57,345 bases of DNA from Paludibacteraceae bacterium. GTDB lineage: Bacteria; Bacteroidota; Bacteroidia; Bacteroidales; Paludibacteraceae. Position 1 is the first letter of the stretch. Every line of letters starts with the position of its first letter. The translations under genes and the position numbers were made by a program. Below the pieces are notes generated by a model. The model was not told the origin of the DNA. It was given only the letters and a program-made list of their open reading frames with translations, and searched no databases. Below, in pieces: positions 1-8,002 of the stretch. The DNA lies in the NCBI GenBank assembly GCA_016302585.1, contig JAEDNI010000003.1, forward strand, positions 1 through 57,345, written 5' to 3'.

Positions 1-72
1 GTAAACCCTCTATTTTATGCCCCGAGATGTCTTCCGTATGCAAGCATCCAAAGCCTTCTCCGTGCATAAAAT

Positions 73-95
73 AATAGAATAAATTCTATTTTTTT
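73..95 (+). terminator. possible AT-rich intrinsic terminator
   Basis: An 8-bp inverted repeat (AATAGAAT at 73-80, ATTCTATT at 83-90) is followed directly by five more T residues. It could end a gene lying left of the window. The stem is weak because it is AT-rich, and it lies just upstream of the sdhC promoter, so this is tentative. Nothing else convincing was seen in positions 1-115. Confidence 0.3.
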
Positions 96-115
96 GCGAA
101 AAAACACCCGAACGC

Positions 116-146
116 TTGCATATATCAATTTTTTTTTGTACTTTTG
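116..146 (+). promoter_or_regulatory. promoter of sdhCAB (Bacteroidetes type)
   Basis: TTG at 116-118, then exactly 20 bases, then TACTTTTG at 139-146 fits the Bacteroidetes -33/-7 pattern. Transcription should start near 151, leaving a leader of about 80 nt before sdhC. The bases just after the -7 box form an inverted repeat (CTTTTGC at 141-147, GCAAAAG at 151-157) spanning the expected start point, which could be an operator or a 5' hairpin. Confidence 0.75.
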
Positions 147-231
147 CACCGCAAAAGTGCGTGAATGCGTTTGAGCAACATACATAACAAACAAAAATAA
201 TCATTATTAACTATTAACTTTTTCACTTTTT

Positions 232-924
232 ATGTGGTTAAAAGACTCCTCAATTGGTCGTAAGTTCATCATGAGCTTAACCGGCCTTGCGTTGGTGCTC
301 TTCCTGATTTTCCACGGCTGTATGAACCTTGCTGTGGTCTTCTCGGAGGAAGTTTACAACACGATCTGCCACTTGCTGGGCGCTAACTGGTATGCGCTCA
401 TCGGTACCCTGGGTTTGGCATTCTTGGTAGTGCTCCATTTCTGCTATGGTATCTATCTGACCATCCAGAACCGTGCAGCACGTGGTAATGACCGCTATGC
501 GGTAACAGGTAAGAAAGAAGGCGTAGAATGGGAATCGGAGAACATGCTCGTGCTCGGTTTCTGCGTACTGGGTTTCCTGGTGCTTCACCTCTACAACTTC
601 TGGTTCAGAATGCAGTTGGCCGAGATCACCAACGGTGCTACGGCGGGTGCGTTCGATCCTCAGAACGGTGCGGCTTATGTAAAGGCCTTGTTCACTACTC
701 CTGTTTGCGGACAGATCTATTGCGCGCTTTACCTCATCTGGCTCTGCGCGCTCTGGTTCCATCTCCGTCACGGTGTTTGGTCTGCATTGCATACCTTGGG
801 TTGGAACAACCTCGTTTGGATGAAGCGCATCAAAGTGATCGGTGTAATCGTTGCTACGTTGGCTGTACTGCCGTTCGCAATCGTTGTTTTGTATTACCTC
901 GGCGTGGGAATAGGGATGTTGTAG
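232..924 (+). CDS. sdhC: succinate dehydrogenase/fumarate reductase cytochrome b subunit
   Basis: This 230-residue membrane protein should anchor the succinate:quinone oxidoreductase in the inner membrane and carry heme b and the quinone site. The hydrophobicity suggests about five transmembrane helices, as in the single-anchor diheme (B-type) enzymes of Bacteroidetes. Histidines suited to heme ligation lie in or near helices, for example in FHGCMNL (about residue 28), LHFCYG (about 70), LHLYNFW and LRHGVWSALH (about 175-187). The start is the ATG before WLKDSSIGRK, a typical N-terminus for the family. The flavoprotein and iron-sulfur genes follow on the same strand, so the complex is complete. 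In anaerobic Bacteroidales this complex usually works as fumarate reductase; the direction cannot be read from sequence. Confidence 0.95.
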   Translation: MWLKDSSIGRKFIMSLTGLALVLFLIFHGCMNLAVVFSEEVYNTICHLLGANWYALIGTLGLAFLVVLHFCYGIYLTIQNRAARGNDRYAVTGKKEGVEWESENMLVLGFCVLGFLVLHLYNFWFRMQLAEITNGATAGAFDPQNGAAYVKALFTTPVCGQIYCALYLIWLCALWFHLRHGVWSALHTLGWNNLVWMKRIKVIGVIVATLAVLPFAIVVLYYLGVGIGML

Positions 925-929
925 AATAA

Positions 930-1008
930 GTTTAGTGTTTAGAGTTTAGTGTTTAGAGTTTAGTGTTTAGAGTAGTTTAAAGTTTAAAGTTGAAAGTTGA
1001 AAGTTGAA
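930..1008 (+). repeat. tandem 14-mer and heptamer repeats between sdhC and sdhA
   Basis: Three perfect copies of a 14-base unit (GTTTAGTGTTTAGA, 930-971) are followed by five 7-base units at 974-1008: AGTTTAA twice, then AGTTGAA three times. The 14-mer is itself two related heptamers. The array begins six bases after the sdhC stop codon and fills about half of the 175-bp gap. The same style of heptamer occurs at several other gene junctions in the window. Confidence 0.9.
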
Positions 1009-1099
1009 AATAGCCGTTTAGCTGCGAAGAAAAACTTAAAACTACCTGAACTACACTCAACATTAAACACTCAACTATCAACTAATAATTCAAAGAATT

Positions 1100-3322
1100 A
1101 TGGCAAAGAAAGAAGAGATATTAGATGCTGCTAAGAAAGTAGCAGTAAAGGCTGCTAAGGCAGCTGTAGAGGCTGCTGAAGTAGTGGTGGAGAAAGCTCA
1201 AGAAGCTGCTGTAGAACTTCAGGCCCGCGCAGAGAAGATAGCTGACCGCGCAGAAGTGAAGGAGGCAGTGGATGCAGCGAAAGATGCGGCTAAGAAAGCC
1301 GGTCGCGCAGCCAAAGCTGCTGCAGAAGTAATGGCTACCCCGAGTGAGAAAGCTACTCCGGTCATTACCCCGGAGATGGCCAAGATCCCCGCAGGACCGC
1401 TGGAGCTTAAGTGGACGAACTATAAGAACCATCAGAAACTCGTTAACCCGGCCAACAAACGTCGTCTCGACGTGATTGTTGTAGGTACGGGTCTCGCCGG
1501 CGCCTCGGCTGCTGCTTCGCTCGCAGAGATGGGATTCAACGTACTGAACTTCTGTATCCAAGACAGTCCGCGTCGTGCGCACTCGATCGCTGCGCAGGGT
1601 GGTATCAACGCAGCGAAGAACTACCAGAACGACGGTGACTCCGTTTATCGTCTCTATTACGATACGATCAAGGGAGGTGACTACCGTGCGCGTGAGGCGA
1701 ACGTATATCGTCTGGCGGAGGTAAGTAACAACATCATCGACCAGTGTGTGGCGCAGGGTGTTCCTTTCGCTCGTGAATACGGCGGTCTGCTCGACAACCG
1801 TTCCTTCGGTGGCGCGCAGGTTAGTCGTACCTTCTATGCAAAGGGTCAGACCGGTCAGCAGTTGCTGCTCGGCGCATACAGCGCGCTCAGCCGTCAGATC
1901 GGTAAAGGCAAAGTGAAGATGTACACCCGCTATGAGATGCTGGATATCGTGTTGATCAAGGATGAGAACGGCGAACCGCGTGCACGTGGTATCATCGCTC
2001 GTAACCTCGTTACCGGTCGCATCGAGCGTTTCTTCGCGCATGCAGTAGTAGTAGGTTCGGGTGGTTACGGTAACACCTTCTTCCTCTCGACCAACGCCAT
2101 GGCTTCCAACGGTTCGGCTGCTATGCAGATGTACCGCCACGGTGCCTTGTTCGCTAACCCCTGCTACGCGCAGATCCACCCGACTTGTATCCCGAAGCAT
2201 GGTGATTTCCAGAGTAAGTTGACCCTCATGTCGGAGTCGCTCCGTAACGACGGTCGTATCTGGGTGCCGAAGAAACTGGAGGATGCAAAGCGTCTGCAAG
2301 CCGGTGAGATCAAGGGTCGTGATATCCCCGAAGAAGATCGCGATTACTATCTCGAGCGTCGTTATCCGGCCTTCGGTAACTTAGTGCCGCGTGACGTAGC
2401 TTCGCGTGCTGCCAAAGAGCGTTGCGACAAGGGCTACGGCGTCAACAACACCGGTTTGGCTGTCTTCCTTGACTTCAGCGAGGCTATCCAGCGTCTAGGC
2501 AAAGATGTAGTGGCTCAGAAGTATGGAAACCTCTTCCAGATGTACGAGAAGATCGTGGACGAGAACCCGTACGAGAACCCGATGATGATCTTCCCGGCTA
2601 TCCACTATACGATGGGTGGTATCTGGGTTGACTACGAGCTCCAGACGACCGTAAAGGGTCTGTTCTGTATCGGCGAGGCGAACTTTTCCGACCACGGTGC
2701 TAACCGTCTCGGTGCTTCGGCCCTCATGCAAGGTCTGGCTGACGGTTACTTCGTTCTGCCGTACACCATCCAGAACTACCTCTCTGACCAGATTGGCGTA
2801 CCCCGTATGTCCACCGACCTGCCTGAGTTCGCTGAGGCGGAGAAGGCTGTACAGGATAAGATTGACAAACTGATGGCTATTCAAGGTAAGCGCTCTGTGG
2901 ATTCTATCCATAAAGAGTTGGGTCTTATCATGTGGGACTTCGTTGGAATGGGTCGTACCGCAGAGGGCTTGAAGGAAGGTATCAAGCGTATCGATGCAAT
3001 CAAGAAAGAGTTCTGGACGAATGTCTATATCCCGGGTACGGCTGACCACCTCAACAACGAGTTGGAGAAAGCCCTCCGTTTGGCTGACTTCATCGAGATC
3101 GGTCGTCTGATGGCTGTGGATGCACTCCATCGTGAGGAGTCCTGCGGTGGTCACTTCCGCGAAGAATACCAGACACCGGAAGGTGAGGCTCTCCGTCAGG
3201 ATGACAAGTTCAGTTATGTTGGCTGCTGGAAATATATGGGTGAGGACCAAGAGCCGCAACTCATCAAAGAGCCGCTTGACTACGAGTTCACGGAACGTAA
3301 GACCCGTAACTATAAGAATTGA
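1100..3322 (+). CDS. sdhA: succinate dehydrogenase/fumarate reductase flavoprotein subunit with N-terminal extension
   Basis: This 740-residue protein is the FAD-bearing catalytic subunit. A Rossmann FAD motif (VVGTGLAGASAA) starts near residue 125. The flavinylation region AHSIAAQGGIN is near 162, the substrate-site segment HPTCIPKHGD follows, and DHGANRLGASALMQG lies near 530. The recognisable family sequence begins around residue 90 (KIPAGPLELKWTNYK). Before it lies a stretch of about 85 residues made almost only of Ala, Lys, Glu and Val in heptad-like order, predicted to be helical. I do not know this extension in the family. Internal ATGs near 1331 and 1376 could give a normal-length protein, but the reading frame is open from 1100. 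The gene ends inside a heptamer repeat and sdhB starts 26 bp later. Confidence 0.95.
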   Translation: MAKKEEILDAAKKVAVKAAKAAVEAAEVVVEKAQEAAVELQARAEKIADRAEVKEAVDAAKDAAKKAGRAAKAAAEVMATPSEKATPVITPEMAKIPAGPLELKWTNYKNHQKLVNPANKRRLDVIVVGTGLAGASAAASLAEMGFNVLNFCIQDSPRRAHSIAAQGGINAAKNYQNDGDSVYRLYYDTIKGGDYRAREANVYRLAEVSNNIIDQCVAQGVPFAREYGGLLDNRSFGGAQVSRTFYAKGQTGQQLLLGAYSALSRQIGKGKVKMYTRYEMLDIVLIKDENGEPRARGIIARNLVTGRIERFFAHAVVVGSGGYGNTFFLSTNAMASNGSAAMQMYRHGALFANPCYAQIHPTCIPKHGDFQSKLTLMSESLRNDGRIWVPKKLEDAKRLQAGEIKGRDIPEEDRDYYLERRYPAFGNLVPRDVASRAAKERCDKGYGVNNTGLAVFLDFSEAIQRLGKDVVAQKYGNLFQMYEKIVDENPYENPMMIFPAIHYTMGGIWVDYELQTTVKGLFCIGEANFSDHGANRLGASALMQGLADGYFVLPYTIQNYLSDQIGVPRMSTDLPEFAEAEKAVQDKIDKLMAIQGKRSVDSIHKELGLIMWDFVGMGRTAEGLKEGIKRIDAIKKEFWTNVYIPGTADHLNNELEKALRLADFIEIGRLMAVDALHREESCGGHFREEYQTPEGEALRQDDKFSYVGCWKYMGEDQEPQLIKEPLDYEFTERKTRNYKN

Positions 3323-3346
3323 TAATTGATAATTGACAATTGATAA
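3319..3346 (+). repeat. heptamer repeat at the sdhA-sdhB junction
   Basis: Four 7-base units (TTGATAA, TTGATAA, TTGACAA, TTGATAA). The TGA stop codon of sdhA lies inside the first unit and the sdhB ATG follows three bases after the last, so the repeat forms the whole intergenic spacer. Confidence 0.85.
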
Positions 3347-3348
3347 TT

Positions 3349-4104
3349 ATGGATAGTTATATAGACATAAAAGTTCGTGTTTGGAGACAAGCCGGACCTA
3401 AGGCGCAAGGTCATTTCGAGACCTACGACCTCAAACATGTATTCCAAGGTGCTTCGTTCCTGGAGATGATTGATATCCTGAACGAGCAACTCGTAGCAGA
3501 ACATAAAGACCCGATCACCTACGATCACGACTGCCGTGAGGGTATCTGTGGTATGTGCTCGATGTACGTCAACGGTCACCCGCATGGACCTGACAGCGCG
3601 ATCACAACCTGTCAGCTCCATATGCGGAAGTTCAAAGATGGTGAGACGATCACTGTGGAACCGTGGCGTAGCCGTGCGTTCCCTGTAATCAAGGACTTGA
3701 TGGTGGATCGCGGTGCGTACGACAAGATCATGCAAGCCGGCGGATTCGTTTCCGTTAACACAGGTGGTGTACCCGATGCGAATGCCATTCCTATTCCGAA
3801 GCCGGTAGCTGACGAGGCGATGGACGCTGCGTCCTGTATCGGTTGCGGCGCATGTGCTGCGGCTTGTAAGAATGGCTCGGCAATGTTGTTCGTAGCGGCT
3901 AAGGTTAGCCAGCTCGCACTCCTGCCGCAAGGTAAGATCGAAGCAGCGGCTCGCGCGAAAGCGATGGTGGCTAAGATGGACGAACTCGGATTTGGTAACT
4001 GTACCAACACCGGTGCTTGTGCCGCTGAGTGCCCGAAGTCGGTTAGCCTCGCTAACATCGCTCGCCTCAACCGCGAGTTCCTGGCGGCTAAGTTCAAGGA
4101 CTAA
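3349..4104 (+). CDS. sdhB: succinate dehydrogenase/fumarate reductase iron-sulfur subunit
   Basis: This 251-residue protein passes electrons between the flavoprotein and the membrane anchor. The N-terminal ferredoxin-like domain has the [2Fe-2S] motif CREGICGMC followed by a further Cys in TTCQLHM. The C-terminal domain has CIGCGACAAAC and CTNTGACAAECP for the [4Fe-4S] and [3Fe-4S] clusters. ATG at 3349 (MDSYIDIKVRVWRQ) was chosen over an in-frame TTG at 3340, which lies in the heptamer repeat. It is the last gene of the sdhCAB set and is followed by a strong GC-rich hairpin. Confidence 0.95.
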   Translation: MDSYIDIKVRVWRQAGPKAQGHFETYDLKHVFQGASFLEMIDILNEQLVAEHKDPITYDHDCREGICGMCSMYVNGHPHGPDSAITTCQLHMRKFKDGETITVEPWRSRAFPVIKDLMVDRGAYDKIMQAGGFVSVNTGGVPDANAIPIPKPVADEAMDAASCIGCGACAAACKNGSAMLFVAAKVSQLALLPQGKIEAAARAKAMVAKMDELGFGNCTNTGACAAECPKSVSLANIARLNREFLAAKFKD

Positions 4105-4121
4105 TAGCAGAAGTCTATAGC

Positions 4122-4148
4122 TCGAGGGCGGCTGATACCCGCCCTCGA
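4122..4148 (+). terminator. GC-rich hairpin after sdhB
   Basis: A perfect 10-bp stem (TCGAGGGCGG, 4122-4131; CCGCCCTCGA, 4139-4148) with a 7-nt loop lies between sdhB and the next gene. There is no T-run after it, so it may stabilise the 3' end of the transcript or act as an imperfect terminator. Confidence 0.6.
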
Positions 4149-4168
4149 TGCACTAAATATTTACGCTT

Positions 4169-6124
4169 ATGAAAAAGTTTTTCTTATTCTTACTCTTAGT
4201 GCCGGCAATGCTGGTACAAGCGCAGACGGAAATTACGTGCGCGCAAGCTCGTGAGTACGCATTGAGTGTGGGAGCAGAAGGTGAATTATACAACGGAGGT
4301 GCGACGTATGTTGTGCAAGGTTATGTTACCTTTATTCAGAATGCATGGAGCTCCCAATATAAAAATGTTTCTTTCTGGATGGCCGATATGCAGGATGGCG
4401 GAAAGGTTATCGAGGCATTCAGATGCGTGGCAGAAACACAAGCGGATGCTCCCAACAAGGGTGCGTTAGTGCGAGTGACCGGTCAACTGACCAAGTTCGG
4501 TCAAACGCCGGAGTTCGCGAAAGGTTGTACGTGTGAGATTATTGATAATGGTGAACCTCCGATCAACCTTGGTCCAAAGACAATCGCTGAGTTTATATCA
4601 CTCGCTAATACCAAAGATACTTGTATCTTAACCGGTGTGGTGACCAACATCGCCAACACGCAATATGGTAACTTTTATATAGATGACAATACAGGTACTG
4701 CATATGTGTATGGTTTGTCCAATTTCACGAGTTATGGCATAGAAGAGGGCGATACGGTGACCGTTGCTGGTGTTTATACTCTGTATAACTCTACACATGA
4801 GGTAGTCGGAGCGAGATATATTAGCCATAAAAAACCGGCTGAAGCATGGGTTCCGGTTCCGAAGACGATTAGCGAATTTATTGCGCTTAACGATGGAAAA
4901 CGGTATATTCTGCGCGGTGTTGTTTCGAACATTACAGACCATACGTACGGCCGTTTTACATTGACCGATGAGACAGCAGATATTATCGTGTGGGGCATTG
5001 ATAAAAATGAAGATGGTAATGCGTTCGCATTCAATGCTTCGGATATTTCAGAAGGAGACACCTTGTCGATTACCGGTATCTATCAACTGTATAATAGTAA
5101 GAACGAGGTTACCAGTGCTCATTATATCAGCCATGTTCATCCGGCATCGAGCGGACAAGCAGGAACGTTGCGTATCTGCGCACAGAACTTAGAGAACTAC
5201 TATTATAATTATAGCGAGTCTTCGCGTCCGGATTACAACGATGCCGAAGGTTTCCGTACAAAGACGGTAAAGATTGTGAATGCCATGCTGGGTATCGATG
5301 CGGACATCTATGCTTTCTGTGAGGTAGAGGCTAAACCGATCGTGCTGCAGCAGTTGGCTGATTCGATGAATGCACATGCCGGTGTAGCAGGTCGATATGC
5401 GGCGGTGAGCGATGGTATTGACTATATGTGGTATGATGGTATCTCCGACAATCAAATCAAGTCCGGTTTTATTTATCGTACAGATAAGGTGGCTACGGTT
5501 GGTAGCAACACGGGTGCTGTTAGTTATGGCTATTATTCACGTACAATGCGTATCCAAACGTTCCGCCAGTTGTCTAATAACGAGAAGTTGATCGTGAGCA
5601 TGAACCATTTCAAAGCGAAAGACTCTTCGTCCGACCAAGGCGAAGCACAGCGTCAGACCAATGCAAATAACCTTGTGAGCGCCGTGGGCAACCTCACAGC
5701 TGATCCGGATATTCTGATCTTGGGCGACCTCAACTGCGAATATGGCGAAGCTCCGATAACAACCATCGTCAACGCCGGCTTTGAAGAGCAGTTGCTCAAG
5801 TATAATTCGTCTGCTTGGTCGCACTGCTACGGCGGTGGCGAATTGATTGACCACGTGTTGGCCAACGCATCTATGGCTGCGCAAATCGTAAATGCGCACG
5901 TAGAGCATATTTGTGCATACAAATGTAACAGCGCCGTTTCTTCCGATCAATCATGGTCTGATCATGACCCCTATGTGATTGATATCAACTTAGGCAATTC
6001 TGCTCCTACAGCACTGGAGATGGTGCAAATTGAACCGCAAGCACGTAAAGAAATCCGCCACGGACAATTGATCATCATCCGCGGCGGAGAGGCCTTTACC
6101 GTTACCGGTCAGCGCGTATATTAA
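4169..6124 (+). CDS. secreted OB-fold/endonuclease-exonuclease-phosphatase family protein with short C-terminal tail
   Basis: This 651-residue protein begins with a signal peptide (KKFFLFLLLVPAMLVQAQ). Three similar domains of 90-100 residues follow up to about residue 325, each with a pattern like TISEFI, RGVVSNI, YGRF, GDT and ISH; they resemble OB-fold domains found beside bacterial extracellular nucleases. From about residue 331 there is an endonuclease/exonuclease/phosphatase domain: QNLENYY, a metal-ligand Glu in FCEVEA (about 384), GDLNCEY (about 519) and SDHDPY (about 596). The likely activity is hydrolysis of a phosphodiester or phosphomonoester outside the cell; nuclease is most likely. 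The last 20 residues (HGQLIIIRGGEAFTVTGQRV) match the tail of three other proteins in the window. Its stop codon overlaps that of the convergent fragment at 6121. Confidence 0.8.
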   Translation: MKKFFLFLLLVPAMLVQAQTEITCAQAREYALSVGAEGELYNGGATYVVQGYVTFIQNAWSSQYKNVSFWMADMQDGGKVIEAFRCVAETQADAPNKGALVRVTGQLTKFGQTPEFAKGCTCEIIDNGEPPINLGPKTIAEFISLANTKDTCILTGVVTNIANTQYGNFYIDDNTGTAYVYGLSNFTSYGIEEGDTVTVAGVYTLYNSTHEVVGARYISHKKPAEAWVPVPKTISEFIALNDGKRYILRGVVSNITDHTYGRFTLTDETADIIVWGIDKNEDGNAFAFNASDISEGDTLSITGIYQLYNSKNEVTSAHYISHVHPASSGQAGTLRICAQNLENYYYNYSESSRPDYNDAEGFRTKTVKIVNAMLGIDADIYAFCEVEAKPIVLQQLADSMNAHAGVAGRYAAVSDGIDYMWYDGISDNQIKSGFIYRTDKVATVGSNTGAVSYGYYSRTMRIQTFRQLSNNEKLIVSMNHFKAKDSSSDQGEAQRQTNANNLVSAVGNLTADPDILILGDLNCEYGEAPITTIVNAGFEEQLLKYNSSAWSHCYGGGELIDHVLANASMAAQIVNAHVEHICAYKCNSAVSSDQSWSDHDPYVIDINLGNSAPTALEMVQIEPQARKEIRHGQLIIIRGGEAFTVTGQRVY

Positions 6125-6309
6125 TCTATGCGCGTACCTAAAATGCTATTGGTCTTTCCTTCTCGAAGGATAACCACTTGACCATTGCGCAGTACTTTAT
6201 GTGCTGCGCTTTGGTTTTCTATATTCTCAAAACCTGTGACTTCGCCGGAATAACCCCAGGAGGAACTTGCACAATAATTTTCATCAATTATTTGCCATCT
6301 TAACTCCAT
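6121..6309 (-). pseudogene. orphan C-terminal fragment of a secreted protein
   Basis: This short frame encodes 62 residues with no signal peptide and ends in RNGQVVILREGKTNSILGTR, which matches the tail shared by the secreted proteins at 4169, 39082 and 40985. The part before it (CASSSWGYSGEVTGFENIEN) looks like the end of a larger domain. Its only ATG lies inside the last codons of ybeY. I read it as the remains of a deleted secreted-protein gene. A functional small protein translated by coupling to ybeY cannot be excluded. It is tail-to-tail with the gene at 4169, and the junction forms a short hairpin around TTAA. Confidence 0.55.
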
Positions 6310-6713
6310 TTGGCCAGCGCCTTTTCTTCTTTGGCGGTCATCTCAACTTTGGTCTCCGGTGTCTTGTCGCCTTGACCGGTGAGGTGAAGCACGCCGTGGA
6401 TGATGATTCTGCGGAGTTCTTTCTCGTAGGGTTCACCTACCATCTCTGCATTCGAACGCACCGTGTCCAGCGAAATGAAGATATCTCCGTTCAGCGTAGA
6501 AGGAGTGGAGTAGTCGAACGTAATGACATCCGTGTAGTAGTCATGTCCGAGGAACTCGCGATTAACAGCCAACTCCCGTTCGTCGGAACAGAAGACATAG
6601 TTGATGTTTCCTATGCTGAACCCGTAATCCGCAGCTACCGCTCGAATCCATCGTGTCACCTTGCGTTCGTCGAGCGCAGGCATCTCTATACTATCTGTCG
6701 TAAATCGTATCAT
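6300..6713 (-). CDS. ybeY: endoribonuclease YbeY (rRNA maturation factor)
   Basis: This 137-residue metal-dependent RNase takes part in 16S rRNA 3'-end maturation and ribosome quality control. The start MIRFTTDS at 6713 was chosen because it gives the family length and overlaps the upstream stop codon as ATGA; a longer frame to 6875 lies inside the spm gene. Conserved parts are INYVFCSDEREL, the NxxFLxHxYxTDVITF region, LNGDIFIS and the metal site HGVLHLTGQGDK. Only the first two histidines of the usual HGxLHLxGxDH motif are present, a variation I recall from other Bacteroidetes YbeY proteins. It is translationally coupled to spmAB. Confidence 0.9.
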   Translation of the reverse strand: MIRFTTDSIEMPALDERKVTRWIRAVAADYGFSIGNINYVFCSDERELAVNREFLGHDYYTDVITFDYSTPSTLNGDIFISLDTVRSNAEMVGEPYEKELRRIIIHGVLHLTGQGDKTPETKVEMTAKEEKALAKWS

Positions 6714-7942
6714 CCGAAGAATATAGGTGCGATAGCGAAGGCGGCTATCACGCCGGCTAAATCGGCCAACAGGCAGCAGGCTACGGCGTGCCGTGTGTCC
6801 TTGATATGTATACTTCCGAAATAAACGGCCAGCACATAGAATGTGGTATCCGTTGTGCCTTGGAGGATGCAACACAGACGTCCCACAAGGCTGTCTGCTC
6901 CGTAGTTCGTCATCGCCTCCAACATCAGTCCGCGTGCACCGCTACCACTGAGCGGTTTCATCAAAGCGGTCGGTACTGCACCCGCTAAATCCGGGTTGAT
7001 GCCGCACCATCCAAAGAGAACGGCGATACCTTGTTCTAACAGGCCCATAGCGCCACTGGCACGGAACATACCTACTGCCACTAAGATAGCAATCAGGAAC
7101 GGAACAATACCGATGGCCGTTTTGAAGCCGTCTTTTGCTCCGTCGATAAAGGCATCATAGACGTTGATCTTATGCACCATGGCCTGAATGATAAACCAGC
7201 ATATGACCCCCAATAAGATAATGGCAGCGGCAGCCGCAGAGACCATGGATAAGGTCTTCGGAGCCATACAGGATGCTCCCCAAACCAAGAGCCCGACCAA
7301 CGCCGTGAGGCCAATAATAGTTCCTAAAACAACCGGGTCTTTGAGACGTATCTTTTGCGCTATACATACACAAAGCAGACCCACAAGGGTAGCTACATAC
7401 GTAGCGATGAGAATAGGCAGGAAGACATCTGCCGGGTTGGCAGCACCTAACTCCGCACGATAGGCCATGATGGTGGTAGGGATGAGCGTCAAACCGCTGG
7501 CACCCAAGACAACAAACATGATCATCGCATTCGAAGCCTTGGTCTTATCTGTATTCAATTCCTGCAGTTCACTCATGGCTTTCAAACCCATGGGCGTGGC
7601 GGCATTATCCAGACCCAGCATGTTCGCCGAAACATTCATCAGCATCGTACCGAAAACCGGATGGCCTTTGGGGATCTCAGGGAATATGCGACTGAAGAAA
7701 GGATTGATGATGCGTCCTAAGGAGTTTACAGCCCCTGCGCGTTCGCCGATCTTCATGATACCCATCCACAAAGCCAGTACGCCCGTTAGTCCGAGGGAGA
7801 GTTCAAAACCCGTCTTGGCATTATCGAAGGTGGAATTGAGAATATCGGAAAAAATCTCCACATTGCCGAAGCAAAGGGCTTGCACCAAGCCCATTATTAC
7901 CGCCAATAAAATGAGCGAAATCCAGATATAATTCAAAATCAT
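6710..7942 (-). CDS. SpmA-SpmB fusion, nucleoside-recognition (GATE) domain membrane protein
   Basis: This 410-residue protein has about ten transmembrane segments in two related halves. The N-terminal half resembles spore maturation protein A (AKTGFELSLGLTGVLALWMG, NVSANMLGLDNAATPMG near residue 110). The C-terminal half resembles SpmB (IDGAKDGFKTAIGIVPFLIA, TALMKPLSGSGARG, LQGTTDTTFYVLAVYFG). The fused form is usual in non-sporulating Bacteroidetes, where the function is unknown; a transport role is inferred from the gate-like repeats. The start codon lies only about five bases from the predicted transcription start, so the mRNA would be almost leaderless. ybeY overlaps its end by 4 bp. Confidence 0.85.
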   Translation of the reverse strand: MILNYIWISLILLAVIMGLVQALCFGNVEIFSDILNSTFDNAKTGFELSLGLTGVLALWMGIMKIGERAGAVNSLGRIINPFFSRIFPEIPKGHPVFGTMLMNVSANMLGLDNAATPMGLKAMSELQELNTDKTKASNAMIMFVVLGASGLTLIPTTIMAYRAELGAANPADVFLPILIATYVATLVGLLCVCIAQKIRLKDPVVLGTIIGLTALVGLLVWGASCMAPKTLSMVSAAAAAIILLGVICWFIIQAMVHKINVYDAFIDGAKDGFKTAIGIVPFLIAILVAVGMFRASGAMGLLEQGIAVLFGWCGINPDLAGAVPTALMKPLSGSGARGLMLEAMTNYGADSLVGRLCCILQGTTDTTFYVLAVYFGSIHIKDTRHAVACCLLADLAGVIAAFAIAPIFFG

Positions 7943-7946
7943 GCCG

Positions 7947-7977
7947 CAAAATTACACTTTTTTTTGCACATGTGCAA
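7947..7977 (-). promoter_or_regulatory. promoter of spmAB-ybeY (divergent pair)
   Basis: On the minus strand TTG (7977-7975), 20 bases, then TAATTTTG (7954-7947). The start codon is at 7942. It is the exact mirror of the plus-strand promoter at 7964-7994, and the two -33 elements lie in one palindrome, TTGCACATGTGCAA (7964-7977). Confidence 0.75.
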
Positions 7978-7994
7978 GATTTTTTGTAATTTTG
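7964..7994 (+). promoter_or_regulatory. promoter of methyltransferase/adenosyltransferase genes (divergent pair)
   Basis: TTG at 7964-7966, 20 bases, then TAATTTTG at 7987-7994; the ATG at 8003 lies eight bases after the box, so the transcript has almost no leader. The whole 48-bp segment 7947-7994 is arranged symmetrically about position 7970.5. Confidence 0.75.
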
Positions 7995-8002
7995 CGCGAC
8001 AA

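Noticed and set aside
10..204. A 64-residue minus-strand frame at the left edge
   Set aside because: It covers the sdhC promoter and AT-rich spacer, has a cysteine-rich unlikely composition, and no start context.
277..3259. Long minus-strand frames opposite sdhC and sdhA
   Set aside because: They are shadows of strongly recognised genes and contain no known motif; their length reflects codon bias on the plus strand.
6640..6700. Loss of function in YbeY because the third metal-site His is missing
   Set aside because: The same HGxLHLxG..DK form is, from memory, usual in Bacteroidetes YbeY, so it is not taken as a defect.
6300..6875. A 191-residue version of YbeY
   Set aside because: The first 54 codons lie inside the spm gene in another frame and do not match the family; ATG at 6713 gives the normal N-terminus.
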